Shown here: piece after piece, positions 17,284 through 25,435 of the stretch
How positions within the stretch are numbered: the first letter of the stretch is position 1
How the letters are laid out: every line of letters begins with the position of its first letter
Assembly: GCA_947588275.1 (NCBI GenBank)
Contig: CANPYJ010000011.1
Span: 1 to 42,538, forward strand
Direction of reading: 5' to 3'
Source: an uncultured Alphaproteobacteria bacterium
GTDB lineage: Bacteria > Pseudomonadota > Alphaproteobacteria > RF32 > CAG-239
Length of the DNA stretch: 42,538 nucleotides
Made by a program: the position numbers and the translations under genes
The notes under the pieces: generated by a model
Seen by the model: the letters and a program-made list of their open reading frames with translations, nothing else
Database searches by the model: none
Told to the model about the DNA's origin: nothing

Positions 17284-18288
17284 ATGTTTGAAGGCAAAAC
17301 CATTTTAACCGGCGTCAAACCGACCGGAACCCCGCATCTCGGGAATTATCTGGGCGCCATTAAACCGGCAATTGAACTCGGACGGCTGACTGACCGACAC
17401 TATATGTTTGTGGCTGACTATCATGCCATTAATGCCGAAAAAGACCCTGCGGTTTTGCGCCAAACCTTGCGCGAAATCGCCTGCATTTATCTGGCCTTCG
17501 GGCTTGACCCCGAGCACTCGGTGTTTTATCGGCAGTCGGATATTGCCGAGATACCGGAAATCACCACCATTCTATACGCTTACACTCCCAAGGGATTTAT
17601 GAACAAAGCGCATGCCTATAAAGCGGCCGTGGACAAGAATCGCGTGGCACAAAAACCCGACGACGACGGTATTAACATGGGGCTTTATACCTATCCGACG
17701 CTGATGGCGGCCGATATTTTGGCTTATGACACCGATTTGGTGCCGGTGGGGAAAGACCAAGTCCAGCATGTGGAAATCGCGCGCGATATCGCCGGCGCCA
17801 TCAATGCTCATTACGGACGCGAAATTCTTCGCCTGCCACAGGCCTACTTGCGCGAAAACGCCACCGTCGTCCCCGGTATTGACGGCCGCAAAATGAGCAA
17901 ATCTTACGGTAACGGCATTCCGCTTTTGGAAGACGATGCAATCATCAAAAAAGCCATTTTTTCAATCAAGACAGACTCTCGTCCGATGGAAGAACCCAAA
18001 AATCCGGACAGCGTGCTGGTCTATGAAATTTACAAATCCATTGCCACCCCCGAACAAACGCAGGAAATGGCCGCCGGCTTGAGCGCCGGCAAGCTCGGCT
18101 ACGGACACGTCAAAAATATGCTCCTTGACGCCGTGCTGGCCGAAGTGCGGGAAGCACGAGAAAAATATAACTATTATATGGCGCATTTTGCCGAAGTCGA
18201 GGGAATGCTTGAGGACGGCGCCGCCAAAGCGCGGCCGGTGGCACAGGCAACGCTTAAAAGACTCAAAGACGCGGTGTTCGGCCGTTAG
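17284..18288 (+). CDS. trpS: Tryptophan--tRNA ligase
   Basis: Class I synthetase that charges tRNA-Trp. The 334 residues show the HIGH-like TPHLGNYLGA at 16-25, the Trp/AMP site blocks VADYHAIN and MAADILAYDTDLVPVGKDQ, and KMSKS at 203-207. ATG start, with AGGA upstream. Length matches the family. It marks the left edge of the AT-rich island, which begins right after its stop. Confidence 0.97.
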   Translation: MFEGKTILTGVKPTGTPHLGNYLGAIKPAIELGRLTDRHYMFVADYHAINAEKDPAVLRQTLREIACIYLAFGLDPEHSVFYRQSDIAEIPEITTILYAYTPKGFMNKAHAYKAAVDKNRVAQKPDDDGINMGLYTYPTLMAADILAYDTDLVPVGKDQVQHVEIARDIAGAINAHYGREILRLPQAYLRENATVVPGIDGRKMSKSYGNGIPLLEDDAIIKKAIFSIKTDSRPMEEPKNPDSVLVYEIYKSIATPEQTQEMAAGLSAGKLGYGHVKNMLLDAVLAEVREAREKYNYYMAHFAEVEGMLEDGAAKARPVAQATLKRLKDAVFGR

Positions 18289-18300
18289 TTCGCGCTCATT

Positions 18301-18343
18301 TTCTTAAACCAAAAACATCGGTTTTGCGCCTTAGGTTTAAGAA
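18301..18343. repeat. Inverted repeat after trpS
   Basis: A perfect 10-bp inverted repeat (18301-18310 with 18334-18343) encloses a 23-nt loop that itself holds a 5-bp hairpin (18312-18316 with 18321-18325). No T run follows on either strand, so it is not a standard terminator, though it may slow transcription leaving trpS. Confidence 0.55.
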
Positions 18344-18437
18344 ACCTCCGTATCCACTAAAAATTATACCAAGAAAACTCAAACCTTGTAAAAAAAGGTT
18401 CATTTATTAGTGACAATCACCGCAAAATATGGTTTTA

Positions 18438-18468
18438 GCGGCGGGAGCACCACAAGGAACCCCGCCGC
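18438..18468. repeat. GC-rich hairpin after the 53-codon gene
   Basis: A perfect 8-bp all-GC stem (18438-18445 with 18461-18468) with a 15-nt loop stands out in AT-rich surroundings. It begins 20 bases after the stop of the small minus-strand gene and may protect its mRNA 3' end or terminate it; no clean T run follows. Confidence 0.55.
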
Positions 18469-18487
18469 CGTAGCTTATTGAACAAGA

Positions 18488-18649
18488 CTACTTTTGACTT
18501 TTATCATTATTGACAAATATTTCAGCTAGCTTAACAATAATCTTCGCCATGCTGACATATCCCTCCACTTTCATGCGTCGACTGATTCGACGCAGTTCTT
18601 TGGCTAATTCTTGTTTCGAAGTTTTGGCTGGTTTAATGTTATACAACAT
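18488..18649 (-). CDS. Small basic protein of unknown function (53 aa)
   Basis: The ATG at 18649 is preceded by GGAGGAAGT with 3 bases more before the start, one of the strongest ribosome sites in the window, and runs 53 codons to TAG. The product starts MLYNIKPAKTSKQELAKEL and is basic and helical, with RRISRRMKVEG in the middle and a hydrophobic-face helix (MAKIIVKLAEIF) near the end. A GCCGGC hairpin lies upstream and a GC-rich hairpin downstream. I recognise no family. It may be a regulator, a toxin-like peptide or an accessory of the surface-glycan genes; none of these is shown. Confidence 0.55.
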   Translation of the reverse strand: MLYNIKPAKTSKQELAKELRRISRRMKVEGYVSMAKIIVKLAEIFVNNDKSQK

Positions 18650-18683
18650 TACACTTCCTCCATAATTTATAGGTTAAAACAAT

Positions 18684-18699
18684 GCCGGCTTACGCCGGC
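18684..18699 (-). terminator. Small GC hairpin upstream of the 53-codon gene
   Basis: A GCCGGC stem (18684-18689 with 18694-18699) has a 4-nt loop; on the minus strand ATTGTTTT follows, resembling a weak terminator or attenuator 35 bases before the small gene's ATG. Confidence 0.45.
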
Positions 18700-19070
18700 T
18701 TGTGCAGAATAACCGCAAAACTCAAATTTTTGGCAAAAATAATAAGTTATTTTAAAAATCCGCTAAATGTTACAATCAGCCTTGTGAAAAATATAAAAAA
18801 ATGAAAAAATCTGGTTTACATTCCCAAAAACCGCTGCATTACAGTAACATCAAAGCCATGGATGACGACCATCATTAAAATTGTAAATGAGGTATGTTCT
18901 GAAAAATGTGAAAAACCGTAACTTTAACGTAAATAATGATTAGTCCCTAAAGGCTTATATATTGGCAAAGAGTCAAATATCCAACCTTTTAGGAATATCA
19001 CTTTTTATCGGCACCAAATATATTACTGAATGCTGATAAAAAATTAATATCAACCTTTTAAAACCGCCAA
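18700..19070. other. AT-rich intergenic stretch with no clear gene
   Basis: I see no credible coding frame here. A less AT-rich block (about 18812-18890) contains a 19-codon minus-strand frame without a ribosome site and a distant TTTACA/TGTAAA pairing; it could be a small RNA or a remnant. An 11-bp inverted repeat lies at 19002-19042. Confidence 0.5.
19002..19042. repeat. Inverted repeat after the GT2/WavE gene
   Basis: An 11-bp stem with one G-T pair (19002-19012 with 19032-19042) has a 19-nt loop and lies 29 bases after the stop of the glycosyltransferase on the minus strand. There is no T run, so it is at best a weak terminator. Confidence 0.4.
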
Positions 19071-21059
19071 TTATTTCCTACTACTAGAATAATTTGGCAA
19101 ACTGGTCCATAAAGGATTTTCCCACTCTTGCATTTTTCCTTTACGCATATACAAATTTATCCAATCCTTAAAACGCAATTCTTCCATTGCATGAGGACAA
19201 AAGAACTCCCAGCGACAACTCATGTTTGAATACTTAGGCCAATACATTTCTATCATTTCTTTATCAATAATGACAAATAAATCGGCAATAACTTTATAGC
19301 TGTCTTGCAATGTATCTTTTACATTGTAATTTATATTTTTTAAAAAATGTCTGACAATATATGTTTCCGGGCAAAGCTGTTGAAATTGTTCAAACTGATT
19401 TTTCGTCGCCCAAGTCTCGTCAGACTGATCAGAAAAAGGAATATTCCAATACTTTTCAACATCGTCTATATGACCAAACAAAAACATATCGCTTATTCCG
19501 TACCAACGATATTTGAATGTATTAAAAGAAAGGGCGATAAGTCTGGAATGTAACTTATATGAATTAACAGGAAAAATCTTTTGTAAATTAAAACAAGTTT
19601 CCAAAATATTGGTTTCATAAAATCTTTGATCTGTTCTAGTTTTGACAACATATTCACAATTCAATTCTCTTGCTTTTTTTAAACCTGCCAATGTAGAAAT
19701 AATTTGAAAATTCAGGTTTCCCCCTCCTGCATTGCTGATTTTGTCTGACAGAACAATGTGAATTCCTTTCTCTTTAAGGATTTGGATCTGTTTTTCTTTT
19801 TCATCTGACCACGTAGAAACAATAAATTCAACATTTGAAAATTTGAAGTTGCTTTTATAAATTTTAATTGTTTCTGCAACAAAGTTGCCGTCAAACAAAG
19901 GTCCTTGTAAAACAATACCTACCTTTGGATGCTTATATTCATTTGAAACCCTGTAATAATTTTCGGACAACATTGGAAAACAATTATAATAATAGAAGTT
20001 ATTTTTATAAATTAAGGGAACAACCTTATTAGCAATTAACCATTTAACAATTGTTTTTGATTCCCTGGATGTTTTTCCTTTTTTAATTTTTATTTTAATA
20101 CCCAAAACTGTTATTTTTGTGTATTCTTTTGTACCTTTTGAAGTGTCTTTTACATTATAAATTAGCTTTTTTATCTTTTTCAAAAAGATTTTAATCCTCA
20201 ATCTAAAGGGTAAACGGAAATTTTTATAGGTATAATATTCGCATAAGCAACGATTGTTATATTCTCTTTTCAAATTTCTTAGCAATTTGTTCAAATCTCT
20301 TTTCTTTATCACGTTTAATCTGTTGTAAGAAGCTTTAATGATAGGAATAATTTTACGACTGTCTTTCCAACACAGCAGGCATTTGGTCGAACTTTCCTGA
20401 TCGTTTGACATTCGCCATCCGACATAACCGGGAAGTATTTCCACCAAAGTTTGATGGTGTATATAGGCATATTCAAACACTCTTATTTGCCATTCCCAAT
20501 CATACATAAATTTAAAATTTGGATTAAAAAAGCCTACTTCATATAATATTCTTTTATGAAAAACGATACATGAAGGAAGAATTGTTCTATTTAAGGATTT
20601 ATCCAAAAGCCATGAATTTATCCACGTATTTTCTGAATATCGACCATGTTCATTTGGAACAAATTTATTTTTGAAAGGAGACGCATTATGAAATATCATT
20701 AAAAGATTTGGAAACTTTTTTATAATTTCGAACTCCAGACGAATTGTATTGGGCGCTATAATATCGTCAGTATGCAGAATACGAATAAAATCCGTTGAAG
20801 CTGCATCAATGGCTTGTTTGGTATTAGCTATAGGCCCAAGGTTTGCTTTGGTCCTAACAACTTTTATGGGTAAGAATCTTTTATACTCTTTAACCGTGAC
20901 AGCAAGATCTTTTTGATCTCTTAATTCATCAGAATCATCAGAAATAATAACGCAAAAATCCTTTGTCGTCTGTTGCTTTAAAGATTCCAAAGTTTCTCTA
21001 AAAAAAGAAATTCGCCCATGATATGGAATTACGACAGACAGGTTGCATAGATTGTGCAT
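19071..21059 (-). CDS. Two-domain glycosyltransferase: GT2 + WavE-like
   Basis: Probable surface-polysaccharide or LPS glycosyltransferase of 662 residues. The N-terminal GT-A domain of family 2 has SVVIPYHGR (8-16), IISDDSDE (38-45) and the DxD-type HTDD at 96-99, with the MYDWEWQIRV acceptor-side motif near 185-194. A basic linker (about 285-330) contains TKITVLGIKIKIKKGK, of a type seen in LPS sugar transferases. The C-terminal part (about 378-640) resembles WavE LPS-synthesis proteins: GIVLQGPLFDGNF, VKTRTDQRF at 472-480 and SDMFLFG at 523-529. The ATG has GGAG 5 bases upstream. It follows the GT8 fusion by 1 base. AT-rich codon use differs from the flanking genes. Confidence 0.85.
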   Translation of the reverse strand: MHNLCNLSVVIPYHGRISFFRETLESLKQQTTKDFCVIISDDSDELRDQKDLAVTVKEYKRFLPIKVVRTKANLGPIANTKQAIDAASTDFIRILHTDDIIAPNTIRLEFEIIKKFPNLLMIFHNASPFKNKFVPNEHGRYSENTWINSWLLDKSLNRTILPSCIVFHKRILYEVGFFNPNFKFMYDWEWQIRVFEYAYIHHQTLVEILPGYVGWRMSNDQESSTKCLLCWKDSRKIIPIIKASYNRLNVIKKRDLNKLLRNLKREYNNRCLCEYYTYKNFRLPFRLRIKIFLKKIKKLIYNVKDTSKGTKEYTKITVLGIKIKIKKGKTSRESKTIVKWLIANKVVPLIYKNNFYYYNCFPMLSENYYRVSNEYKHPKVGIVLQGPLFDGNFVAETIKIYKSNFKFSNVEFIVSTWSDEKEKQIQILKEKGIHIVLSDKISNAGGGNLNFQIISTLAGLKKARELNCEYVVKTRTDQRFYETNILETCFNLQKIFPVNSYKLHSRLIALSFNTFKYRWYGISDMFLFGHIDDVEKYWNIPFSDQSDETWATKNQFEQFQQLCPETYIVRHFLKNINYNVKDTLQDSYKVIADLFVIIDKEMIEMYWPKYSNMSCRWEFFCPHAMEELRFKDWINLYMRKGKMQEWENPLWTSLPNYSSSRK

Positions 21060-21060
21060 T

Positions 21061-22779
21061 TTATCTCCATTTCATTGCCAATTTCCACAAAAATTTAGAC
21101 ATTTGTATAAAAAAGATGTCTTTTAATGTTTTATTCTTTTGCAAAAAATCACTTTGATTATAGCATTTTGCTTTTTCGACGGGTGCTCCTGGAAAAGGAG
21201 AGACAGAAAAGTAATGAGGTAAAATTATTTTCTTTGATCCCAAAAATGGAGAACGCTTTTTCAGCCAACGATAATTGATATTCCAAGAATTTAAAATGAT
21301 GAAATATTTTCTGAGAATATTGAGACTATTATTAGAATCTAAATCCTCACCAAAATGTTGCAAAAAATTTTTACATAAAATGCTTTCAGGAGATATTGGT
21401 ATATAATTTAGGTTATTTTTTTGACATATTTCTATATTCTTTTGAACTATTTCATTGTGTGTTTCTTGTTGTAACGAAATGTCATAATACTTTTTTAAAA
21501 GACGTCCCTGACCAAACAAAAACATATCTGACGGATGGAATGGCCTGTCTTTTCTGGAATAACAGTTGGTCGTAACAATCATGTCATCACAAATCCAATT
21601 CCATACTTTGTTAAAATCCACCGACTGATCATTTCTCAATTTAAATACATAGTCATCATCGTCAATTAAGCATAACCCTTTCTGTACTTGCAAAATTTGA
21701 CGATTTATATTTGCAAAGCCGGAATTTTTCGGAATATCAGTTGTAACTATGTGTAAATTGGCAAGATTGAAAGAACTTAAGACACCGTGATACTTTTGTA
21801 CATCATCCTTGTACATAACTAAAATAATGGCATCAAACTTATATCGAAAATTTTTAATTTGCTTTGATATTTCTAGCCACCACTGAGTTTCAAAAGGACC
21901 ATGAATAATCAGTTTTATTTTTGTAAGCGGAGAGCAGCCAACATAATGAGCAAATGATCTTTGCTGCTTAGCATTAAAAACGCGCGAGCACATATAGCTC
22001 CAAAAATGTCCATGAGCTATTTTAGCAAAGCATACTTTATTTAGATATTTTCTATAAAGGTCAGATGAGGAATTTAGAAAATTCCAGTTCATGTTCCATG
22101 CTAACTTTATAAATTTTAACTCTTTTTTTTCAATAAACTTATTTAATGCATCCTGATCCACTAGCGGAGGTTTTGTGTTTTCAACAAATGATATCATTTG
22201 CTCTGCTAGTTTTAAGGAACGCATCCTTTTTAAATTAAATAAAATAACCCCGGCATTAAAGTAGTCGCTCGATCTTTTTATGCCTAATACTTTGGACGAA
22301 TATTCATACCAATTTGAAGAAATGTTCTTATTATCTAAAAAAGCAGCATTTTTACTATCTATCCACTCTGATATTATATAATCCGTTATAACTGCCGCTG
22401 CATGCTTTGAAATATCTGTCTTATATAATTTGGCTATATCGTCATAAACAATCAAATCGGCATCAAGATACAATACTTTGTCTAATTCAGGAAGCTCATT
22501 TTCAATATTTAATCTGACAGTGGCTAATTTTGTATATTTACCGTCATACGCTATTTTAATTTTTGGATTTTTAAAAACTATATCAAAGTTTTTATATGTG
22601 TTCTTTAAAGCTAATAATGCTTTTTTTACATCTAATGATAAGTTATCATTAAAATAATATAATCTATATAGATTATTTTTATTTGAATGTTCTAAAAGAG
22701 ATATAAGCATATACATCAGATAACGGGCATAGTTATTGTCGCAGCTAACCATAAAATTGATAATATCATTTTCTTTCAT
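21061..22779 (-). CDS. Two-domain glycosyltransferase: GT8 + WavE-like
   Basis: Probable glycosyltransferase of 572 residues that adds sugars to a surface glycan. The N-terminal half is family 8: YLDADLIVYDDI with DAD at 106-108, DYFNAGVILFNL at 172-183, VDQDALN at 208-213, and HGHFW near 256-260. The C-terminal half (about 287-530) resembles the WavE-like domain of the next gene: IIHGPFETQWW, a KLRNDQSVDF block near 380-389 (compare VKTRTDQRF) and the identical SDMFLFG at 417-423. The start is the ATG at 22779, 5 bases after AGGGGG; the frame extends to a TTG at 22800. The two fusions form one transcript. Confidence 0.83.
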   Translation of the reverse strand: MKENDIINFMVSCDNNYARYLMYMLISLLEHSNKNNLYRLYYFNDNLSLDVKKALLALKNTYKNFDIVFKNPKIKIAYDGKYTKLATVRLNIENELPELDKVLYLDADLIVYDDIAKLYKTDISKHAAAVITDYIISEWIDSKNAAFLDNKNISSNWYEYSSKVLGIKRSSDYFNAGVILFNLKRMRSLKLAEQMISFVENTKPPLVDQDALNKFIEKKELKFIKLAWNMNWNFLNSSSDLYRKYLNKVCFAKIAHGHFWSYMCSRVFNAKQQRSFAHYVGCSPLTKIKLIIHGPFETQWWLEISKQIKNFRYKFDAIILVMYKDDVQKYHGVLSSFNLANLHIVTTDIPKNSGFANINRQILQVQKGLCLIDDDDYVFKLRNDQSVDFNKVWNWICDDMIVTTNCYSRKDRPFHPSDMFLFGQGRLLKKYYDISLQQETHNEIVQKNIEICQKNNLNYIPISPESILCKNFLQHFGEDLDSNNSLNILRKYFIILNSWNINYRWLKKRSPFLGSKKIILPHYFSVSPFPGAPVEKAKCYNQSDFLQKNKTLKDIFFIQMSKFLWKLAMKWR

Positions 22780-22951
22780 TAAAACCCCCTGTATTTTCAA
22801 CTTTTCGTATTCATGTCATCCACACTGATGAATCTAACTGCGACATTGGCCATGCCGTCTTCCAATCATTCAAAATCTGTCGATGCGGTTGGTTCATAAC
22901 TGCTATTTCGTCAGCCCTATGTCTAATTTCGTTCATTTTTTTATTCTGCTG

Positions 22952-22980
22952 CTAATAATACAGGCAGTTTTTTGTAGCAA
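22952..22980 (-). promoter_or_regulatory. Promoter candidate of the glycosyltransferase pair
   Basis: On the minus strand TTGCTA (22980-22975) and TATTAG (22957-22952) are 17 bases apart. The start near 22945 would leave a leader of about 165 bases before the GT8 fusion. Confidence 0.4.
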
Positions 22981-23074
22981 TTTCGTGCTGATGTTTTTTC
23001 TGAATCATTGTAAAAAAACTTATACAAAAACCACCGTCTAGTTGCTAAAAATAGGGGCTAATTTATTAAAAGAC

Positions 23075-23103
23075 TTGCAATCTTAAATTTTATTATGTAT
23101 TAT
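23075..23103 (+). promoter_or_regulatory. Promoter candidate of the acyltransferase-like gene
   Basis: TTGCAA (23075-23080) and TATTAT (23098-23103) are 17 bases apart on the plus strand. The start near 23110 would leave a leader of about 160 bases. Confidence 0.5.
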
Positions 23104-23270
23104 CGTGTTTAGTAGTGGAAAATTAGATATTGATTTTTTATAAAAATGGATATAATAAATAGATGGTGGTTTATATTTCATACTTAACAAACGCATGACG
23201 CAAATTTGTCGTTTTTCCGAGTTTTGTGAAATATGTTTTTGAGCGCACGGATTAACGTCGGAGCAATTTG

Positions 23271-24191
23271 ATGGATGCTATAGAAACAACAAAAGAAAAT
23301 TATAAAAGCGTTGTAATTGCTCCTTTTTCAAAGTTTGACACAGTAGATTTTATTGAACTTAACAAACACAAAGTTGATGAAGTTAAGTATTTTATTTTTG
23401 GAGATCACAAAAAAAGGTTCGCACTTGTCGGAGGAATCAAAGGAGACACTCTTAAATTTCCATTTTCTGCGACTTTTGCTTGCTTTAGCGAAATCACTCA
23501 TAACAATAAGATTACGCATTATCACGAGGCCGTAAAATCTCTGATTGATTGGGGAAGCCATAATAACATAAAAAAAATTATATTGTGCACGCCGCCGTTG
23601 TTTTATAATGAAGCTCATATTACAAAATTACAGAATGCCCTGATTTGCAACGGTTTCAAATTATTGGATTATGATGTCAATTTCCAGCTCGAATTAACCG
23701 ATTCTTATAATAACCTTATTAATTCAGACGCCAGAAGAAATATTAAAATTTCAGAAAATAATAATTTGTCCTTTGAAAAGACAGATAATTTATCTGCTGT
23801 TTATGCAATTATCAAACAAAATCGCCAGGAAAAAGGTTATCCGTTATGGATGAGTGAAATTGACGTAGCCAATACGTCCGAAATTATAAAATCGGATTAT
23901 TTTTTGGTTTCTTATGAAGGCAACTATATTGCCTCAGCTTATATTCAACGTATAAAAGAAAAAATTGCACATGTGGTATATTGGGGAAATTTACAAAAAT
24001 ATGATCATTTTTGCCCAATGAATTTCTTAGCCAAAAATGTTTATGAATATTACCTAAATAAAAAAAACATACGCTATATAAGCATCGGAACATCAACTTT
24101 GGACAGCATTCCTAATTTTGGTTTATGTGATTTTAAAGAAGCCATTGGATGCAATTGCGCTCCTAAATTAAACTTTGAATTTGTTTATTAG
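23271..24191 (+). CDS. GNAT/FemAB-like acyltransferase
   Basis: The 306-residue protein looks like a double-GNAT (FemAB-like) acyltransferase of the kind found in surface polysaccharide clusters. Features are INSDARRNIKISENN (about 155-170), IIKQNRQEKGYPLWM, a strand pair YFLVSYEGNYIASAYIQR typical of the acyl-CoA-site half, and the ending ISIGTSTLDSIPNFG...FKEAIGC. No catalytic residue can be fixed. The start ATG at 23271 follows CGGAG by 7 bases. It diverges from the glycosyltransferase pair, shares their AT-rich composition, and may acylate or aminoacylate the same glycan or its precursor. Confidence 0.7.
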   Translation: MDAIETTKENYKSVVIAPFSKFDTVDFIELNKHKVDEVKYFIFGDHKKRFALVGGIKGDTLKFPFSATFACFSEITHNNKITHYHEAVKSLIDWGSHNNIKKIILCTPPLFYNEAHITKLQNALICNGFKLLDYDVNFQLELTDSYNNLINSDARRNIKISENNNLSFEKTDNLSAVYAIIKQNRQEKGYPLWMSEIDVANTSEIIKSDYFLVSYEGNYIASAYIQRIKEKIAHVVYWGNLQKYDHFCPMNFLAKNVYEYYLNKKNIRYISIGTSTLDSIPNFGLCDFKEAIGCNCAPKLNFEFVY

Positions 24192-24223
24192 TCATTACAA
24201 TCAGTTAAGTTTTTGTTGTTAGT

Positions 24224-24254
24224 AAAAAGCCGCATTTTTGCAACGCGGCTTTTT
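24224..24254. terminator. Bidirectional intrinsic terminator
   Basis: A 10-bp stem (24224-24233 with 24245-24254) with an 11-nt loop has A and T runs on either side. It ends the acyltransferase-like gene (plus) and prfA (minus), and marks the right edge of the AT-rich island. Confidence 0.92.
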
Positions 24255-24272
24255 TTACCTGTCTGTTGATGA

Positions 24273-25346
24273 TTATTCCAGTTCGGCGAGTTTGCGCGTC
24301 TGATCTTCGGTTATCAGAGCATCAATAATTTCGCCCAGCGCGTCGCCGCTCACAACCTCATCAAGCTTATACAGCGTCAGATTAATGCGGTGATCAGTTA
24401 CCCTTCCTTGCGGATAATTATAAGTACGTATACGCTCCGAGCGGTCGCCACTGCCCACTTGCAATCGACGTTGTTCGGCATAGGCACTGTCGGCCGCTTC
24501 CTTTTGGGCGTTGTACAATTTGGCGCGTAATTTGCGCATGGCGTTGTCGCGGTTTTTGAACTGCGAGCGTTCCTCCTGCGATTCAACCACAATACCGGTC
24601 GGAATGTGAATCAAGCGTACTGCCGACGAGGTTTTGTTAACCTTTTGGCCGCCGGCACCGGAAGACCGGAAAGCCTCCATTTTGATGTCGGCCGGATTGA
24701 TATAAATATCGACTTCTTCGACCTCGGGCAAAACTGCCACTGTTGCCGCCGACGTATGCACCCGCCCCTGCGACTCAGTAACCGGAACGCGTTGTACGCG
24801 GTGGGCACCGGATTCAAATTTGAGCTTTGAAAACACATCTTTGCCGCTGATGGAAGCCGTGGCTTCTTTATAGCCGCCAAGTTCGTTTTCACTGGCATCC
24901 ATCAGCTCAAATTTCCAGCCTTGCAGTGCCGCATAGTGTTTGTACATCTCAAACAATACGCCGGCAAACAATGCCGCCTCGTCTCCGCCGGTGCCGGCGC
25001 GGACTTCCAAAATGGCATTCTTTTCGTCCTCAGCATCTTTAGGCAGCAACAACAATTTTATCTGATGTTCAAGCGCCGGCATTTTGTCTTTGAGTTCATA
25101 ATATTCGGCTTCAGCCAGCTGCCGCATCTCAGAATCAAGCGACGAATCATCCATCATCGACTTGGCACCATCCATATCTTGTTTGGCCTTTGAATAGGCG
25201 TTGACAGCCTCCACCACCGGCGAAAGCGCCGCCAATTCCTTATTCATCTTAATCAATTCTTCCGAAGTGCGGCCGGGTTCGGCGATGAGCGCCTCAACTT
25301 CCTGATAACGGCTGACGACGCCGGCCAATTTTTCCATAAAATCCAT
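24273..25346 (-). CDS. prfA: Peptide chain release factor 1
   Basis: RF1 reads UAA and UAG and releases the finished peptide. The 357 residues carry the PxT anticodon-like tripeptide as PVT at 188-190 in [14 protein letters not shown], and the catalytic GGQ at 232-234 in [12 protein letters not shown]. The [16 protein letters not shown] block follows. AAAGGA precedes the ATG. PrmC, which methylates the GGQ glutamine and often follows prfA, is not downstream here: the next genes belong to the acquired island. Confidence 0.97.
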   Translation of the reverse strand: MDFMEKLAGVVSRYQEVEALIAEPGRTSEELIKMNKELAALSPVVEAVNAYSKAKQDMDGAKSMMDDSSLDSEMRQLAEAEYYELKDKMPALEHQIKLLLLPKDAEDEKNAILEVRAGTGGDEAALFAGVLFEMYKHYAALQGWKFELMDASENELGGYKEATASISGKDVFSKLKFESGAHRVQRVPVTESQGRVHTSAATVAVLPEVEEVDIYINPADIKMEAFRSSGAGGQKVNKTSSAVRLIHIPTGIVVESQEERSQFKNRDNAMRKLRAKLYNAQKEAADSAYAEQRRLQVGSGDRSERIRTYNYPQGRVTDHRINLTLYKLDEVVSGDALGEIIDALITEDQTRKLAELE

Positions 25347-25374
25347 CGTTTTTCCTTTTTTTGCAATTTGTCAT

Positions 25375-25419
25375 AAAAAAAAGAGAAAACAGCCGCAGAA
25401 AACCGCCGGCCATTTTCTC
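25375..25419 (-). terminator. Intrinsic terminator of the rodZ-like gene
   Basis: A 7-bp stem (25383-25389 with 25413-25419) is followed on the minus strand by eight T. It lies just after the rodZ-like stop and before prfA. Confidence 0.75.
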
Positions 25420-25435
25420 AAAAAAGCACATAAAG

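Larger units (their letters stand above)
22780..23270. other. Divergent intergenic region with promoters, no clear gene
   Basis: About 490 bases separate the GT8 gene from the acyltransferase-like gene. A 41-codon minus-strand frame (22811-22936) lacks a ribosome site and is not called. Outward-facing promoter candidates occur at 22952-22980 (minus) and 23075-23103 (plus), leaving long leaders of about 160 bases on both sides. Confidence 0.5.

Noticed and set aside
22811..22936. 41-codon minus-strand frame in the glycosyltransferase/acyltransferase gap
   Set aside because: No ribosome site and no recognisable features; it lies within the expected leader of the GT8 gene.
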